Assembly: GCA_963693085.1 (NCBI GenBank)
Contig: OY856409.1
Coordinates: 662,313,591 to 662,377,590 of the forward strand
From: Alisma plantago-aquatica
Taxonomy: Eukaryota > Streptophyta > Magnoliopsida > Alismatales > Alismataceae
DNA: 64,000 nucleotides
Direction: 5' to 3'
The first letter of the stretch is position 1. Each line of letters opens with the position of its first letter. This document shows positions 1 through 12,050 of the stretch, in pieces. Made by a program: the position numbers and the translations under genes. The notes beneath the pieces are model-generated. The model saw only the letters and a program-made list of their open reading frames with translations, did no database searches and was not told the DNA's origin.

Positions 1-70
1 ATACATATATATGTCTTTAATTGTATATATTTATGTAAATATATGTATGCATATATGTATATATATTGCC

Positions 71-290
71 GTGTCCAACGCCGTGTCCGTGTCCTATATT
101 TTTGAAAATTTCCGTGTCTGTGTCTGTGTCCGTGTCCATATAGATAAGTACAAAATCTATAGCATAATACAATATGTATATGTATTTTCTCTTGCATTGT
201 ATTGTTCATGTCCCGGAGGCTGCCGTGTCCGTGTCCATATTTTGACACGAACACGGACACGGATATGGACACAAACACGGACACGTATAC
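71..290. repeat. CGTGTCC-rich inverted repeat
   Basis: The words CGTGTCC and GACACGG recur here in both orientations. The segment around 223-290 carries CCGTGTCCGTGTCC on one side and GGACACAAACACGGACAC on the other, so it could fold into a stem. An open frame of about 127 codons crosses it but is repetitive and looks like no protein. The dense short words resemble the terminal or subterminal part of a small DNA transposon, but I found no partner end or target duplication. Confidence 0.5.
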
Positions 291-1041
291 ATATTTTGAC
301 CCTTGCAACTACAAGTGTACATTGTATTGTCAACCTACCTAGGGTTAAAAGTGGTAGATTTTGTTTTTGTTTTAAATTAACATATGTAAGATAGATCTAT
401 AGCATAATAATAAATTTTCAATTGAAGTTCTCCTTCATTCACATCATATTTTTCAAAAGAATGGCATCCAAATTTATTGAAGTGTGCACCTAAACTTCCT
501 CAAAGTTTCCACAAACTTTCACTTCTGCACCTAGCGAAATCGACATGAACTCAGAATTCTGCACTATGGCTTTATATCATCTTTTTTCCTCTTATTTCCT
601 TCAATTATGTACTATTAATAGAGGGTGGAGGTCGATTTCTGCATTTTGCTTCTTTTAAATTTGATGAACAGCCGGGCCTGGGGCCCATCTGTGCCCTGCT
701 TTCCAAGATCTAGCCTCGTTGGTCCATCTAAACTTTTTCCCGCTCATTTTATTGTTTTATTATTGTTTGTTACCTACCTACTTCAATCAATCAAATGAGG
801 ATGCCTGCTCCAGATCCCCAGCAAAATATACTCCAAACATAAGCATATATAGATAAGTACAAAATCACATTACCCATGTTTTAAAAAGATGGAAGTGGGA
901 GGCATGCAGACAGCACCTAGTAACTGCTTACGTGCCATGCGGGTGCTTAAGCGGGTGCCTAAATTCTTATATATTTTATACAAAATTACACATATTTGTA
1001 TATGAAAATATATTTTTAGAGAACATCTATACATATTTAAT

Positions 1042-1346
1042 CAGCAAATCAGTAATTAACTAAATATTAAACAATATTTTACTACTAATCAATATTTCTA
1101 ATCACTAAAATCAGCAAGCAAATCAATAATTGTAAATAACCAACTATGTATTTATTACTAAACTCTATACTACTAATTAGTAATAGTAATCGGTAGAATC
1201 AAAAGAAAGTAATACTAGTCGGTAAAATAAGCAAGCATATCAGCAAATCAGTATTTAACTAAGCATTTATCAATACTTACTACCAATCAATATTTCTAAT
1301 CACTAAATTCAGCAAACTAACGAGTATTTGTAAATAACCAACTCGG
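1042..1346. repeat. Spaced direct repeat, 199-bp period
   Basis: A block of about 107 bp starting CAGCAAATCAGTA and ending AAATAACCAACT (1042-1148) recurs at 1241-1346 with roughly 85 to 90 percent identity by eye. The shared core AATCAATATTTCTAATCACT is identical. Related words such as AATCAGTAAT continue on both sides, so a degenerate longer array is possible. Confidence 0.7.
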
Positions 1347-1448
1347 ATTGAATTATATAACACTTTACGATCAATTTGTAATACTAATCAAGTAATCAGT
1401 ATTGTGCCAAAAAAGTAATACTAATCAGTCATCAGTGAAAGCATTTAT

Positions 1449-1531
1449 TTGTGTGTGTGTGCGTGTGCGCATGCGTGTGTGTGTGAGTGCGCGGGCGTGT
1501 GTGTGTGTGTGTGCACGCGCGCGTGTGTGTG
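1449..1531. repeat. (GT)n/(GC)n microsatellite
   Basis: About 80 bp of alternating purine-pyrimidine sequence, mostly GT with GC and GCAC interruptions. Such tracts can adopt Z-DNA in principle; that is general knowledge, not shown here. Confidence 0.9.
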
Positions 1532-1539
1532 ATATGATT

Positions 1540-1605
1540 TACGCCTAGGCTCCCGGTAGGCTCCCCTTAGATGGGAAGGACAGACTAGCCGCCTAAACAA
1601 GTATG
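1540..1605. mobile_element. Isolated hAT-like right terminus
   Basis: The segment is rich in CCTAGGC and AGCCGCC words and ends in ACAAGTATG, the same terminus seen at 32606 and 31533, where target duplications confirm it. I could not find a matching left end or 8-bp duplication upstream, so the element may be truncated or rearranged. Confidence 0.45.
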
Positions 1606-1815
1606 ATATTTACAATTACCTACCCTAAATTAATGAATATTAACAATATTACTTGGTTAATGTGTAGTTTTCAATAATTTGGTGCTATTGTGTTACTGAA
1701 ATGTAAATATCTACATTATTTCATTGCATAGTCAGCTTTGCAAGTGTTTGTTTCATTAGTTGTTTCACGCTGAAATGCTAAGGGAAGGTTGGTTGCTCAC
1801 TTCTCGCGAGTAAAA

Positions 1816-2537
1816 CCATGGTTGTCCAGGTGGCCACCCAAACTACTGATCCTGGGCACCCAGTCTATTTAGGCGTTTGGGCGGTCCGAGCGGCCGCCTA
1901 GGCAGCTGCTGGGCCTAGTTAATAGCTCTCTTTTCCCAATATTTTCTTTGTTTCTCATTTCCCCAACCTCCTCTTTTTTTTTTTGGTATATGTTCTATTC
2001 TTCAATTAGAATCGTGTTTCCCTTTTTTTCTTAAATTACCAAGTAGAACTTTATTGCTGCATGCTCCTCCATTCTTCATATTGTTTTTTTTCGTTTTCTG
2101 TTTCAGCTCAACCATGCAGTAAAATGCTGCCATGCTAATGGTTTTAAGTTTTAACTTACTGCTGCCCCAACATCATATTTAATCTGTTTTTCCGCAATTG
2201 TTCTACCAAGCAGCAACATGCTACTCTACAATCACATGATTTCTTTGTTTTTTAAATTTGCTCTACGTCTCTACCAAGCGGCAACACTGCTGCTCCACCA
2301 TCACATTATTTCATATATTTTTTCCTATTTGCTCTACCAAGCAGCATATGCCTGGCTTGCACATTCACTAAGTTTATATTTATATGTAGCCATTATATTG
2401 ATTTATAAGGTGCAAATAGGGTAATATATAAAATATGTATACAGATGTAAGAAAATAAATTAGAACGCCTAGGCCTCCGCCTAGGCACCTAGGCTTCCTG
2501 AGTGCCCCTAGGATTGCCTAGCCACCTAGACAACCTA
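1816..2537. mobile_element. hAT-type nonautonomous element, 722 bp
   Basis: The element starts CCATGGTTGTCCAGGTGG and ends CCACCTAGACAACCTA, which are imperfect inverted repeats. It is flanked by a perfect 8-bp duplication GAGTAAAA at 1808-1815 and 2538-2545, the length typical of hAT transposons. Both ends carry GC-rich subterminal words such as GCCGCCTAGG and GCCTAGGC; the middle is AT-rich and noncoding. It must have been mobilised by a transposase encoded elsewhere. Confidence 0.88.
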
Positions 2538-2545
2538 GAGTAAAA

Positions 2546-2920
2546 TATAACTTCTTTATATATGTTGGGTACACAAGGAGCTTCCGATCTCTATTCTTGC
2601 AGAACAAAGTCTGATAGGGGACATTTTGTATGAAATATGAAACTTATACTATATGTGCCCCTTATTTCCAAAGTTATTTGAAGGTTATGCCACATGCTCT
2701 AATAAAACCAATGTGTAAACTAGTTATTATGTTCATGCAGCAGCTCCCATTAACATAACTGACAAACCAGATTGTCAAATTTATTTTTCATTTGCAATAG
2801 ATCAAATACTCGTCTGAAGACAGCTCAGGATTTCCTTAAAGATTTCTAAAACCAAAAATACACGATAAAAAAATGCATGAGAAACAAGATAGTTATTCAA
2901 GATATTGCTGATTATCTTAC
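2546..2920. other. Spacer, probable intron of the RPC4-like gene
   Basis: No open frame of note. It lies downstream of the splice donor of the last recognised RPC4-like exon on the minus strand, so it is probably intronic. I looked for the expected next exon here and did not find one. Confidence 0.4.
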
Positions 2921-3412
2921 TTTTTCTTTCAGCCTTGGCTCTCACACTTCCGTTATTAGCCTTTTGCTGGAGATCAAAAATGAAGAAAACAAACTTCAAC
3001 AGAAAAACAAGTAATAAAATAATTAACTAGTCAAGCACACACCACACTACAAACATGCAATCCTACAAACTAAACCACAATTCACAATAGCACCTTTGCT
3101 AGATTCAGCAACTTGGCATCTATGACGTCATCTGAAGTGTCATCAGTGGGTTCACTAAAAAGCAGAAACTTTTGGTCAACAAAATGATAGGATGACAATA
3201 GTAAATTATTATTAATAAAGCATTCATAAACATGTTTACGCTTTGGGTGTGAAAACTTTGGGCTCTTTCTTAGGAGGTATCTTTGGCATGAATTTCATCT
3301 GTTCAAGGAAAAAAGGATGCCAACAGTTTTATTGAAGGGGTCTACAAGATACTTAAGAAACTAAAGCACATACCTTCCTAGGAGCATCACTCAAAGAGGA
3401 TCTGTCCGCCAT
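2921..3412 (-). CDS. RPC4: RNA polymerase III subunit RPC4-like, N-terminal exons (partial)
   Basis: Four minus-strand exons at 3374-3412, 3240-3298, 3094-3154 and 2921-2966 join in phase, each with GT-AG introns. Together they encode about 68 residues starting MADRSSLSDAPRK. The following KFMPKIPPKKEPKVFTPKAE resembles the basic, proline-rich start of plant RPC4 (RPC53 in yeast), a subunit of RNA polymerase III that works with RPC5 in initiation and termination. Consistent phases across three introns and the lack of stops argue for a real gene. The start is the first ATG after an acceptor-like site near 3430. The conserved C-terminal part would lie toward lower coordinates or outside the window. 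It could also be a gene fragment left by transposition. Confidence 0.65.
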
Positions 3413-4407
3413 ATCTGTTGGTTGAAAGCCAGAAGAAACCCTGTTTCACCTAAAACCGGCGAGTATCATCCATATAGAAACCCAACCAGTTGATGCGAAA
3501 TTTACAAAGCCAACAGTACCTCACATTCAAAATTACATCTGAAAAGGCATTTTGAAGACATGGCATTCAGTTGGCCATATTTGACTGAGCATCATCTATT
3601 TGATGAATGGTAAGAAATTGTGACATATGAACTGGGCTTGAGTGTGTCCTTACAGGTTCAATAAAGAAAGGTATTTGCAATTATCATGGCAGTGGCTAAG
3701 ATATAAAATAAGATCAGGACATGATACTAACCAAGAAGTACACAAGTTTTAGCATAACAGAGTTAGTTCTTCCTTATCCCTGATTCAAACGTTTCAACAT
3801 GTACATTAACTCCACCAGCTAATGTTGTTCTTCGCTGGTTACCAACTAGAAAGCACATACACACAGACACACTGAAGACAACGATTTCCAAAAATATAGG
3901 ACGTGACACGGGCGGGGCGCCATACACGATATTCCTGTGTGTGTGTGTGTGTATATACACATAGGCGTATATGAAATTATGAATACCAACACACCCATAA
4001 ATATGTAATACATGTATGTGTGTGTAGTATACAGATAAACAAAAAGATCCGAGTAAAGTCGACCACAGAATTTGAAGAATTCAAAATAATAGACTCGCCA
4101 CAAAGGAATGCAGACATCCACCACTTCGAACTTTAGATCTACCAGATTCGTTTCCTAAATATACAACAATGCATAACATTAGGAATTTGGTGGTCACAAT
4201 AGTAATGACAAAGCAGAGTAGAGGGAAGAGGAGGGGATGATATAGTGGATACTTTACAGAGCAGAGGGGATGGGGAATCTGTTGGGGGAGTATAGAGGGA
4301 AGAGGAGCGGATTGGAGATTAATGATGGAAAAGAAACATGTTTTGGTTGTGAAGAAAAAGAAGTGATACACAGTATCTCGATCACCTGAACTGGCAAGGC
4401 CAACCCC
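3413..4407. other. Upstream region of the RPC4-like gene
   Basis: AT-rich sequence with no convincing protein. It holds a possible acceptor (GAAACAG followed by G on the minus strand, near 3433) just above the RPC4 start codon, suggesting an intron in the 5' UTR. GT microsatellites occur near 3938-3960 and 4006-4026. Open frames at 3763-4467 on the minus strand show no recognisable features. The gypsy LTR begins at its upper edge. Confidence 0.4.
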
Positions 4408-4643
4408 AGATTTAGATCGTGGAGGTATCCATTCCCTCGCATTGGCTCTGGAATAGCTGCTTCCCAACTTGCTCTACTACGATATGTCTGCTGCAGCAGA
4501 GATCGTTGTAATGGCCGGGATCACTACTAGCCATGGTATACCCGTATACAAGCATTAGCATTCCTTGGTATTACGCAATTAATTGGAGCACGTTTGTATA
4601 TAATTCCATCATTGCAATATAATTGTTGTCGTTGATTTCCAGT
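4408..4643 (+). repeat. 5' LTR of gypsy element C, first part
   Basis: Matches the 3' LTR at 34415-34660, for example around TGATTCCGTCATTGCAATAG. It is interrupted at 4643 by copia A; CCAGT at 4639-4643 is the left target duplication of that insertion. The LTR resumes at 25773. The first base of the LTR is uncertain by a few positions. Confidence 0.7.
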
Positions 4644-4797
4644 TGTAGAAGCTTGAGCAAAGTGGGAGAATCCCTCGACAAACTCTCATAGTCAGAGTGC
4701 TTATATATTCATATACAAGGGACTTTACATACTTTACACATAGGTCCCTGACATTTCCTCACATTTACAAGTAGGTTGCTATACATACATATTAACA
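4644..4797 (-). repeat. 3' LTR of copia A
   Basis: On the minus strand it runs from TGTTAATATGTATG to GCTTCTACA, and equals the 25619-25772 copy in length. The purine tract GAGGGGGTG lies just inside it at about 4797-4806. Confidence 0.9.
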
Positions 4798-4804
4798 CAC
4801 CCCC

Positions 4805-5420
4805 TCAAGCTGGAGCATATATATCATATGTGCCTAGATTGTTACGTAAGTATTAGGCCAGACAACCGTTTAGGGACTCAGTAAACAAATCAGCTAACTG
4901 ATCTTCTGATCTGACAGGTGACAATTGAATCAACTTCTCATGAATCTTTTCTCATATATAAAATGACAATTGACTTCAATATGTTTGGTTCTCTCATTAA
5001 AGACAGGATTTTGGGCAATGTGGACAGCAGCTTGGTTGTCACACTTCAAGTTCATTGGAGCTTTCTGCATAAATCCAAGCTCCTCTAATAAGTGGTGAAC
5101 CTGTAGCAACTTACATGTTGTTAAGGCCATAGCTCTGTACTCGGACTCTAGAGCTTGCTATTATAGTCTGCTTTTTGCTTTTCCATGACACCGGGTTTCT
5201 ACATAATAACCAGAAATAGACCTTCTATCAATACTGGATCCAGTCCAATCAGCATGTAAGAAACCTTGCACATGTAGATGTCCATGATTCTGATATAGAA
5301 GTCCCTTGATAGGAGACTTCTTGAGATACCTCGCAATGCGCATCACAACCTCCATAAGACTTGTGAATTGACTAACAACACTAGTAGCAAAAGCAATGTC
5401 GGGACGAGTGACAGTCAAAA
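4805..5420 (-). pseudogene. Copia A RNase H domain
   Basis: The minus-strand reading contains TRPDIAFATSVVSQF, ADWTGSSIDRRSISGYY, then CDNQAAVHIAQNPVF followed by ERTKHIEV, which are the hallmark motifs of the copia RNase H and its RT connection. A C-terminal EDQLADLFTESLNG and YDIYAPA lead into the purine tract, as is usual in copia elements. Stops and frameshifts separate the blocks at about 4930 and 5130-5161. It would have degraded the RNA strand during reverse transcription; it cannot be functional now. Confidence 0.85.
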
Positions 5421-6302
5421 CAACTTCCTAACAGGTCGTTTGTATCTACATGGATCACCAAGTAATTCCCCCTGCTCCATGGACAATTTGACTTTAGGAT
5501 CCATTGGAGAATCAACTGGTCTGGTCCCAAGCATCCATGTCTCAGTGAGAAGATCTATGATATACTTCCTCATATAACTATCCCAAACTAAGACTTGGCA
5601 ACTTCAATTCCCAAAAAAAATATTTAAGACTTCCCAAGTCTTGTGCCTGAAACTGAACCTACAAGAAGGTCTTCAACTCTGCAATGCCACGCATGTCATC
5701 ACCAGTAATCACGATATTGTAAACATATACCATCAAGAAAATGCTCGCAAAACTCTGTCATTTGTAGAAAACTAGATGATCCATACTACATCTCTAAAGT
5801 TAGAACTCAACAAGGGTACTACTGAATCTAGCTGACGAGGCACGGGTAACTGCTTTAGTCCATAGAGAGACTTGTGAAGAAGACATACTAGATCAGACTC
5901 CCCTTGAGCAACAAAACCAGGTGGTTGCTCCATTTAAATCTCCTCATCCAGATCACCATGTAGGAATGCATTTTTAATATCAAGTTGGTGTAGAGGCCAA
6001 GAGTGACTAGCAGCTAGAGACAAGATGTGAATAGATATTGAATAGATATATGCCATCTTTGCAACTGGAGAGGTCTCAAAATAATCATCACCATAGACTT
6101 GAGTGTAGCTCTTGGCTACTAAACATGCATTCAGCCGATCAACACAGCCATCTGCAACAATATAAACCCAACGACATCCAACAAAAGACTTGTCATGTGG
6201 GCGTGAAACAAGTGACCACATCTTGTTTTGACGAAGAGTTGACATCTCCTCATCCAAAACATGATGCCAACTTGGGTGATTAAGTGCAACTGAAACACAC
6301 AA
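5421..6302 (-). pseudogene. Copia A reverse transcriptase
   Basis: The minus-strand frame at 5934-6302 carries GCRWVYIVADG, ARL-like NACLVAKSYTQVYGDDYFETSP and QLDIKNAFLHGDLDEEI, which match the copia RT palm. The rest is scattered over other frames down to 5421. The catalytic YVDD is changed to YVYN in the reading at about 5701-5735, so the enzyme is dead independently of the frameshifts. Confidence 0.85.
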
Positions 6303-6579
6303 AGGTATAGAGAAGAGGATATAGAAGAAATAAATGTATAATATGAAGGTGAGAGATGGCTATACGAGACAAAATTAGAAACAGGGTGGTGAACATTTTT
6401 GAGTGTGCAATATCGACAGGGCAATGGGAAGCCGAGTGAGGTGGAGCTATTTCTACCTGACCTCAGAGGAGGCGGCATCTGGAGGAGTTGCACTAGAAGG
6501 AGCTTCTATTCCACCTACATTGGTACCTAAACCGGATTGTTTACATGCACCTGTACAATGAGTGTAGACTTGAGTTATT

Positions 6580-7161
6580 GGTGGTCTAGTAGAGTTGGGT
6601 GGAACTACATCATAAGGACCATTGTTACTAGGGACTCAAAAATAGGAGACTCGCAATGATAAGAAGGGGCAAGAGCACCTCCATAACTACGGGTGTCACT
6701 GAAAAATTGTCATCAAAATAGGATGTGCCTTCAAAGAAGGTGATATCTACAGATTCAATCAGTTGTACCCCTTTTAAACCCGAGGGTAACCTAAGATAAC
6801 ATTTGACAGACTTTGGGCTTAACTTATTCATACATGGACCAAGACAATGGACAAAACAAACACATCCAAACATTCTAGGTGGAACATTGTACAATGGCTT
6901 CATATGATGATCTGAACAGGTATGCGATTTTCAGAACCGAGGATGGCATATGGCTGGTTTATAGGTGGTAGTGAGAACTGCATCCTCCCAGCATTCTCTA
7001 GGAACATGCATAGAAGGAGAAGAGTATGAGCGGTCTCAATAGTATGACGGATTTTTCTCTCAGCCACCCCTTTTTGTTGTGGAGTAAGTGGGCAAGATGA
7101 TTGATGGATGATGCGGTGTGGAGGTGAAATGGGTGAATCTCCCAGCTAAACTACTCTCTAG
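6580..7161 (-). pseudogene. Copia A integrase, C-terminal half
   Basis: The reading contains QQKGVAERK at about 7055-7085 and, at 6628-6903, PRMFGCVCFVH, KLSPKSVKCYL and VDITFFEGTSYF, all typical of the copia integrase core and C-terminal region. A stop replaces the tyrosine expected after NARE at about 7150. The 5' half of the same domain continues at 17494 on the far side of the Athila-like insertion. Confidence 0.85.
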
Positions 7162-7166
7162 CATTG

Positions 7167-8788
7167 TGATGTGCACATTTTATATAGACTTTTCACTCAC
7201 TTTTGCACATACTTGAAATCCAAATTGTATCTCATTTTGTCTCTAATCATACTTGATTTCCTACCTTCTAAGTTATTTTACATGTTTCATGTTTGTGACT
7301 GCAGGTACGTGATTATGACAAGAAAATTGGGCTAATCAACCCTAGTTGGATTCCCCAAAAGATTGCATTCTTCATAGAGTTCTTCTTGAAGATTCTAAAG
7401 GAAACACGGTGTGTGTTAATTAACACATGGCGAGTAAGATTACAGATGATCTTGTTTTCCTCTGAAGAACAGCGACACGGTGTGTTCCTTCAACTACACG
7501 GCGTGTGGCACCGATCAAAAGATACACTTAAAAGTTTTGTAGAGTTACACAGTGTGTGTTTATTAAGACACGCCGTGTCCAACCCGATCAGTTTCAGCTC
7601 AGGATTTCACGAGCTCTCGGCTACACAGCATGCCTCTCAGACAACATGGTGTGTCCTCCTCAAGTAAAGCAGTTTACGCGTTAGTTACACATGGAAAAAC
7701 GTCGTGTGGTTGTCAAACACGGCGTGTCCCAGTCAATTTTTGTAGTTTTAAAAAACAACCGTCCCTCGTTTCAAATACGAAAACTCTCTTATGGGACGGT
7801 TATCTCTTGTCATTTGACACACTTTTCGACCAGAGAACAGTTCAGAGTAGAGAAAGGGCGATTTTAGGGAGGAAGAAGCGGTTACTCGAGAGAGAACCTC
7901 CATTCTTCTTCAAGGATTGCAGCAGGAGTTTCTCCACCTCATTCAGACCTCTCGGGAGAGAAGTTTGCTGGAGAAGAAGCACCAACTTGGGTGGAATTTC
8001 ATCTCCAAGCCAAAGTTCTACTTAGTTCTTTCTCATTCCTTGGATTTCCTTTGTTCTTTTCTTCTATGTCGTGTTGAACTCTGAAATATATAGCATGTGC
8101 TTATGTTTCACCACCACGGATGGGTAATTTCCTTTTCTTGGGCGTGGGAGAGTAGCTCCAAGCCTCCCACATCATTACTCATGTGAACTCAAATTTGTTC
8201 ACTATTGCTCGTTAATTCGCTATTACAAGATATTCTACGGTGTTTTTATGCTTGTATGCATTGGTGGACATCTTGCTCACATGTTTTATGCTTCTTTATG
8301 TGATATGGGAAGATATATAGAGAAGGAGTAGATATCTTGGCAATGTATCCTTGGCCACGGGAGTGGTTGGGATTGCGTTGAGGATCCAAAGTTGCAGCTC
8401 GAATCTTTGCATAAGTACGGAGTACTATGTGGGGATTAGAGTTGTCTCATATCACCGAGAGGCATGTGATGACAGCAACCTCCTTGCATGTTAACTAGTA
8501 TGGTAATTTTTCGTAGTTATATGTGAGTAATGATGTAGAAGTCAAATCCCAGAACCAAGATCTTTAAAATCTGATCTAAATCTCTTTTAAACGGTTAGTG
8601 TTTCCTACTTAGATTTGCAATATAGATTAACGATTTTTTCGTAAATCGATATAGATTATTGAAGATCAACACGCTTGCATCTAGCGGTATCCTGCTCCTT
8701 GGACAATCTCGAACATACTACACGCACCTGTATACTTGCGGGGTAGTGCTCGAGTTATAGATATTAAAACTTGTGCACATGGCTAACA
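7167..8788 (+). repeat. 5' LTR of the Athila-like element
   Basis: 1622 bp, closely similar to 15877-17488. At 7400-7730 it carries a cluster of imperfect palindromes of the form ACACGNCGTGT. Open frames inside it (7386-8025) are shadows of these repeats and have no recognised product. Confidence 0.93.
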
Positions 8789-8794
8789 AGTTTT

Positions 8795-8812
8795 TGGCCC
8801 CGTTGTCGGGGA
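8795..8812 (+). other. Primer-binding site, tRNA-Asp type
   Basis: TGGCCCCGTTGTCGGGGA lies 6 bp after the LTR. It differs by two bases from TGGCGCCGTTGCCGGGGA, the site used by Athila and Tat elements that prime with tRNA-Asp. Confidence 0.85.
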
Positions 8813-8967
8813 GCATTGGTATTATTCTGTTAGAGTAAGAAGTGTTAATTAGTAAGCGAGACTAGATCACTCACCCCCATTTCATCTTCCATCGTGATTT
8901 TTATCATCTATGATATCTTCCATTGTTTGTTAAGTGTTCTCACCTACTTGAGAATTTGCAGGACTGC

Positions 8968-10858
8968 ATGCGGCGTTCAAAATGTGGTCTTCAACCATCA
9001 GCGTTCTTAGACCCAGAGATCGAACGTACCTTGAGCAGCCATAGACGGGCAACGAGTGAAGATCTTCAAGCTTGGGAAACACAACCATCATCACCTTCAT
9101 CTTCACCACCGTCTTCACCGGACAGCCAAGAACCAATCAAGGAAGATGATCGTCCTCTTAAGCACTTCGATGTTCCACCTGCAATAAACATCAATGAGGC
9201 TATCAACAGCCCACAGATCGAGGCAAATAACTTCTCAATCAGCCCGACAATAATGCAGATGATTCAACAGAACCGCTTTGGAGGGACTCCCATGGAAGAC
9301 CCTATTCTTCATGTAGCTGAATTCTTGTAATGTCTACACACTTTCAAGATTAATGGTGTTACTCTTGACGGGATACGCCTACTTTTCTTTCCTTTTTCTG
9401 AGGGACAGAGCCAAGGCGTGGCTCTATTCTTTGCCAAGGAACTCTATAAACAGTTGGAAAGAACTATTGAAGAATTTTCTTGCTAAATACTTTCCACCAA
9501 GCAAAATGGCTCAGCTGAGAAGCCAACTCACCAATTTCTCTCAAAGAGATGGAGAGACTTTGTATGACACATAGGAAAGGTTCAAGAACCTCCAACATCT
9601 TTGTCCTCACCATGGTTTCCGCAAATGGTTGCTTCTCTAAACATTCAATAATGGGCTTTACTATAATACCATGATGTCTATAGATGTTGAGCCAATGGGA
9701 ATTTAACGAACAAATCTTACAGGGAGGCCTATGCCATGATAGAAGACATGGCAATCAACCATTGCCAATGGAGTTCTAAAAGGAGTAATCAGCCACCTTC
9801 ATCTTCTGTTGCTTCTGGGAAACAAGTCGGCGTCCATGTTGTTGATTTCGTTGATCTAATTTCTACCAAGTTGGATGCCTTGACATAAAAGTTTGAGAGG
9901 TTGAATGCTCAACCAACTCAACCAGTACACCTGATGTAAATGAAGCCATGGGACAAGTAGCTTCTTCAAACTATCCTTCTTATATCCCATTTGAGGAGAC
10001 TGCGGAGCAATGCAATGTAGTAGGAAGCTTTGGAAACAAACATGCTTACAGGGAGGCCTATGCTATAATAGAAGACATGGCAATCAACCATTGCGAATGG
10101 AGTTCTAAAAGGAGTAATCAGCCACCTTCATCTTCTGTTGCTTCTGGGAAACAAGCCGACGTCCATGTTGTTGATTTCATTGATCTAATTTCTACCAAGT
10201 TGGATGCCTTAACATAAAAGTTTGAGAGGTTGAATGCTCAATCAACTCAACCAGTACACCTGATATGTGATGCAAATGAAGCCATGGGACAAGTAGCTTC
10301 TTCAAACTACACTTCTTATATCCCATTTGAGGAGACTGCGGAGCAATGCAATGTAGTAGGAAGCTTTGGAAACAAACGGGCTTACAATCCATATTCCAAT
10401 ACCTATAATCCAGGTTGACGTGATCATCTAAACTTCTCCTACCGCAATAACAATCCTCAGAACCCTCAACAAGTTCAAGGTCAACAACCATTGCATTTGG
10501 GGAACGACCACCAATGGCAAACAATCCACCGGTCTTCAACAACGATGTCAACCGGAATTTCAACCAACTTCAGTCATACTCAAAACCAATCTTGAGTCAC
10601 TTCTGGAGAATTTTGTCTCATGTCAGATCAAGCAAAATGAGGAATTTTGCAACAAGAACGGCTGATGAAAGACACCATCCAACAGATTTCTGAAGAAGTG
10701 GATGGAATCGCCTCTCACACAAAGATGTTAGAAAACCAAGTTGCTCAACAAACCCTTGCCAACAATCAAACTTCAGGATCTCTTCCAAGCCTACGAGACT
10801 TGAATCTGAAAGATAAAGGGAAGTTTGTTGCATCCAGCTCTTTCTCTAGAGCACACTG
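8968..10858 (+). pseudogene. gag: Athila-like gag
   Basis: The reading contains INEAINSPQIEANNFSISPT, RFGGTPMEDPILHVAEFL, FSLRDRAKAWLYSLP, NFLAKYFPPSKMAQLRSQ and NFSQRDGETLYDT, the conserved core of the Retrotrans_gag family that builds the capsid. The frame breaks at 9328 and after 9574 by stops and frameshifts. An internal 329/336-bp tandem duplication lies at 9721-10385. A coiled-coil-like C-terminal part with the words QQISEEVDGIASHTKMLENQ ends at 10858. No CCHC knuckle is seen. The start at 8968 (MRRSKCG) is the first plausible Met after the leader. Confidence 0.85.
9721..10385 (+). repeat. Tandem duplication inside gag
   Basis: Unit 1 (9721-10049, 329 bp) and unit 2 (10050-10385, 336 bp) are nearly identical. 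Unit 1 lacks 7 bp of CCTGATATGTGATG seen in unit 2. The identity seems higher than between the two LTRs, so the duplication may postdate insertion. Confidence 0.9.
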
Positions 10859-12050
10859 AAGAAGAAGAAGTATGAAGAGCCTTACTCTAAACTCTAAATG
10901 GAGAACCTTGTGGGAGTTGACCCCACAATTAGAATAGATTTCATTTCTCGCATAACTCAAGAACTTTTTCTTTTCTAAATAAATTTGCCACGGATGAATG
11001 TAATAATCTAGACCCTTATGAAGCATATATCATCGTCATTTCAGGTACTACAAAAATATCAACGCACAAGGTTTCTATTTACAGAAATTCAGTCAGACAC
11101 GGCGTATCTTACCTAGCACACTACGTGTCGCCACAGTCAAGGAGGCATTCGAGCAAAATGCCCAGAATACATGGCGTGTTTGCATTCATGCACGTCGTGT
11201 ACCATCCCAGAAATTTTTCAGGGAAGCCTCTTGAAAGTCACACGACGTGTGTAAATTCGCACGTCGTGTCCGCGAGGTCATTTGCATACTGATTATTTGT
11301 TAGAAACTAACGTGTGTAAATTCGCACACGGTGTGTCCTCATCAGCCTGAAGATATCAATAAATCCACTAGAAACTTGCACGTCGTGTGTTAATTAACAC
11401 ATGACGTGCCCATCAAGAGATTCATCAGCAAAGTTTTCTAAAGTAGGGACACACTGTATTTGTCAAAATACATGACGTGTTCAGGCGTTTGAACTAGGGT
11501 TCTAACCCAAATTCGAAACCGCCATCTTCCCCCTACCTTTCACTCACGTTGTGTTTGAGCAGAGAGCTACAAGTCATAGTCGTGCACCCTCGCCCGTGAG
11601 CTAAGCCATATGCTTCATCTCCATCATCTCCAACTCCAACTTCGACAGCAGCCGTCGCAGCTTGTACTCAGCCCCGAAGCTGCTGTCGAAATCATCGATG
11701 TCTCCATCAAGCAAGCAGCGTCTCCATCCTCGTGGGTTCAGATCCATGATCGAGCAGGGTAGACGCTGCCTAAACCGAAATCGCTAGATCCTCCTTGTTC
11801 CCTCACTCTAGGTCATCCTTGACCTAAGGTTGCCGCCAAGTTCAGCAAACACGTCGTGATCCGAAGCGAACACACTGTGACACCTCAGTTCATCTTCGAC
11901 ATGCAAAAACGCCCAATCTGCAGAACACACGACGTGTGTTTCATGGGACACGTTGTGCTCAGCCATTCATCAACACCTTCTCCGAGTTTAGAAGACACGC
12001 GTCACGGCACACGTTGTGTCCCAGTGTTCTGAAACTCCAACAAGGCAATA
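10859..12050 (+). other. Gap where pol is expected, palindrome-rich
   Basis: An Athila-like element should have about 4 kb of protease, RT, RNase H and integrase here; none is present. Instead 11090-12020 carries many pairs of ACACGNCGTGT-like words (for example near 11239, 11380 and 11928), as in the LTRs. Confidence 0.6.

Larger units (their letters stand above)
401..1815. other. AT-rich spacer without genes
   Basis: No convincing coding sequence is present. It contains the spaced repeat at 1042-1346, the GT microsatellite at 1449-1531 and an isolated hAT-like terminus near 1540-1605, each listed separately. Confidence 0.6.
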
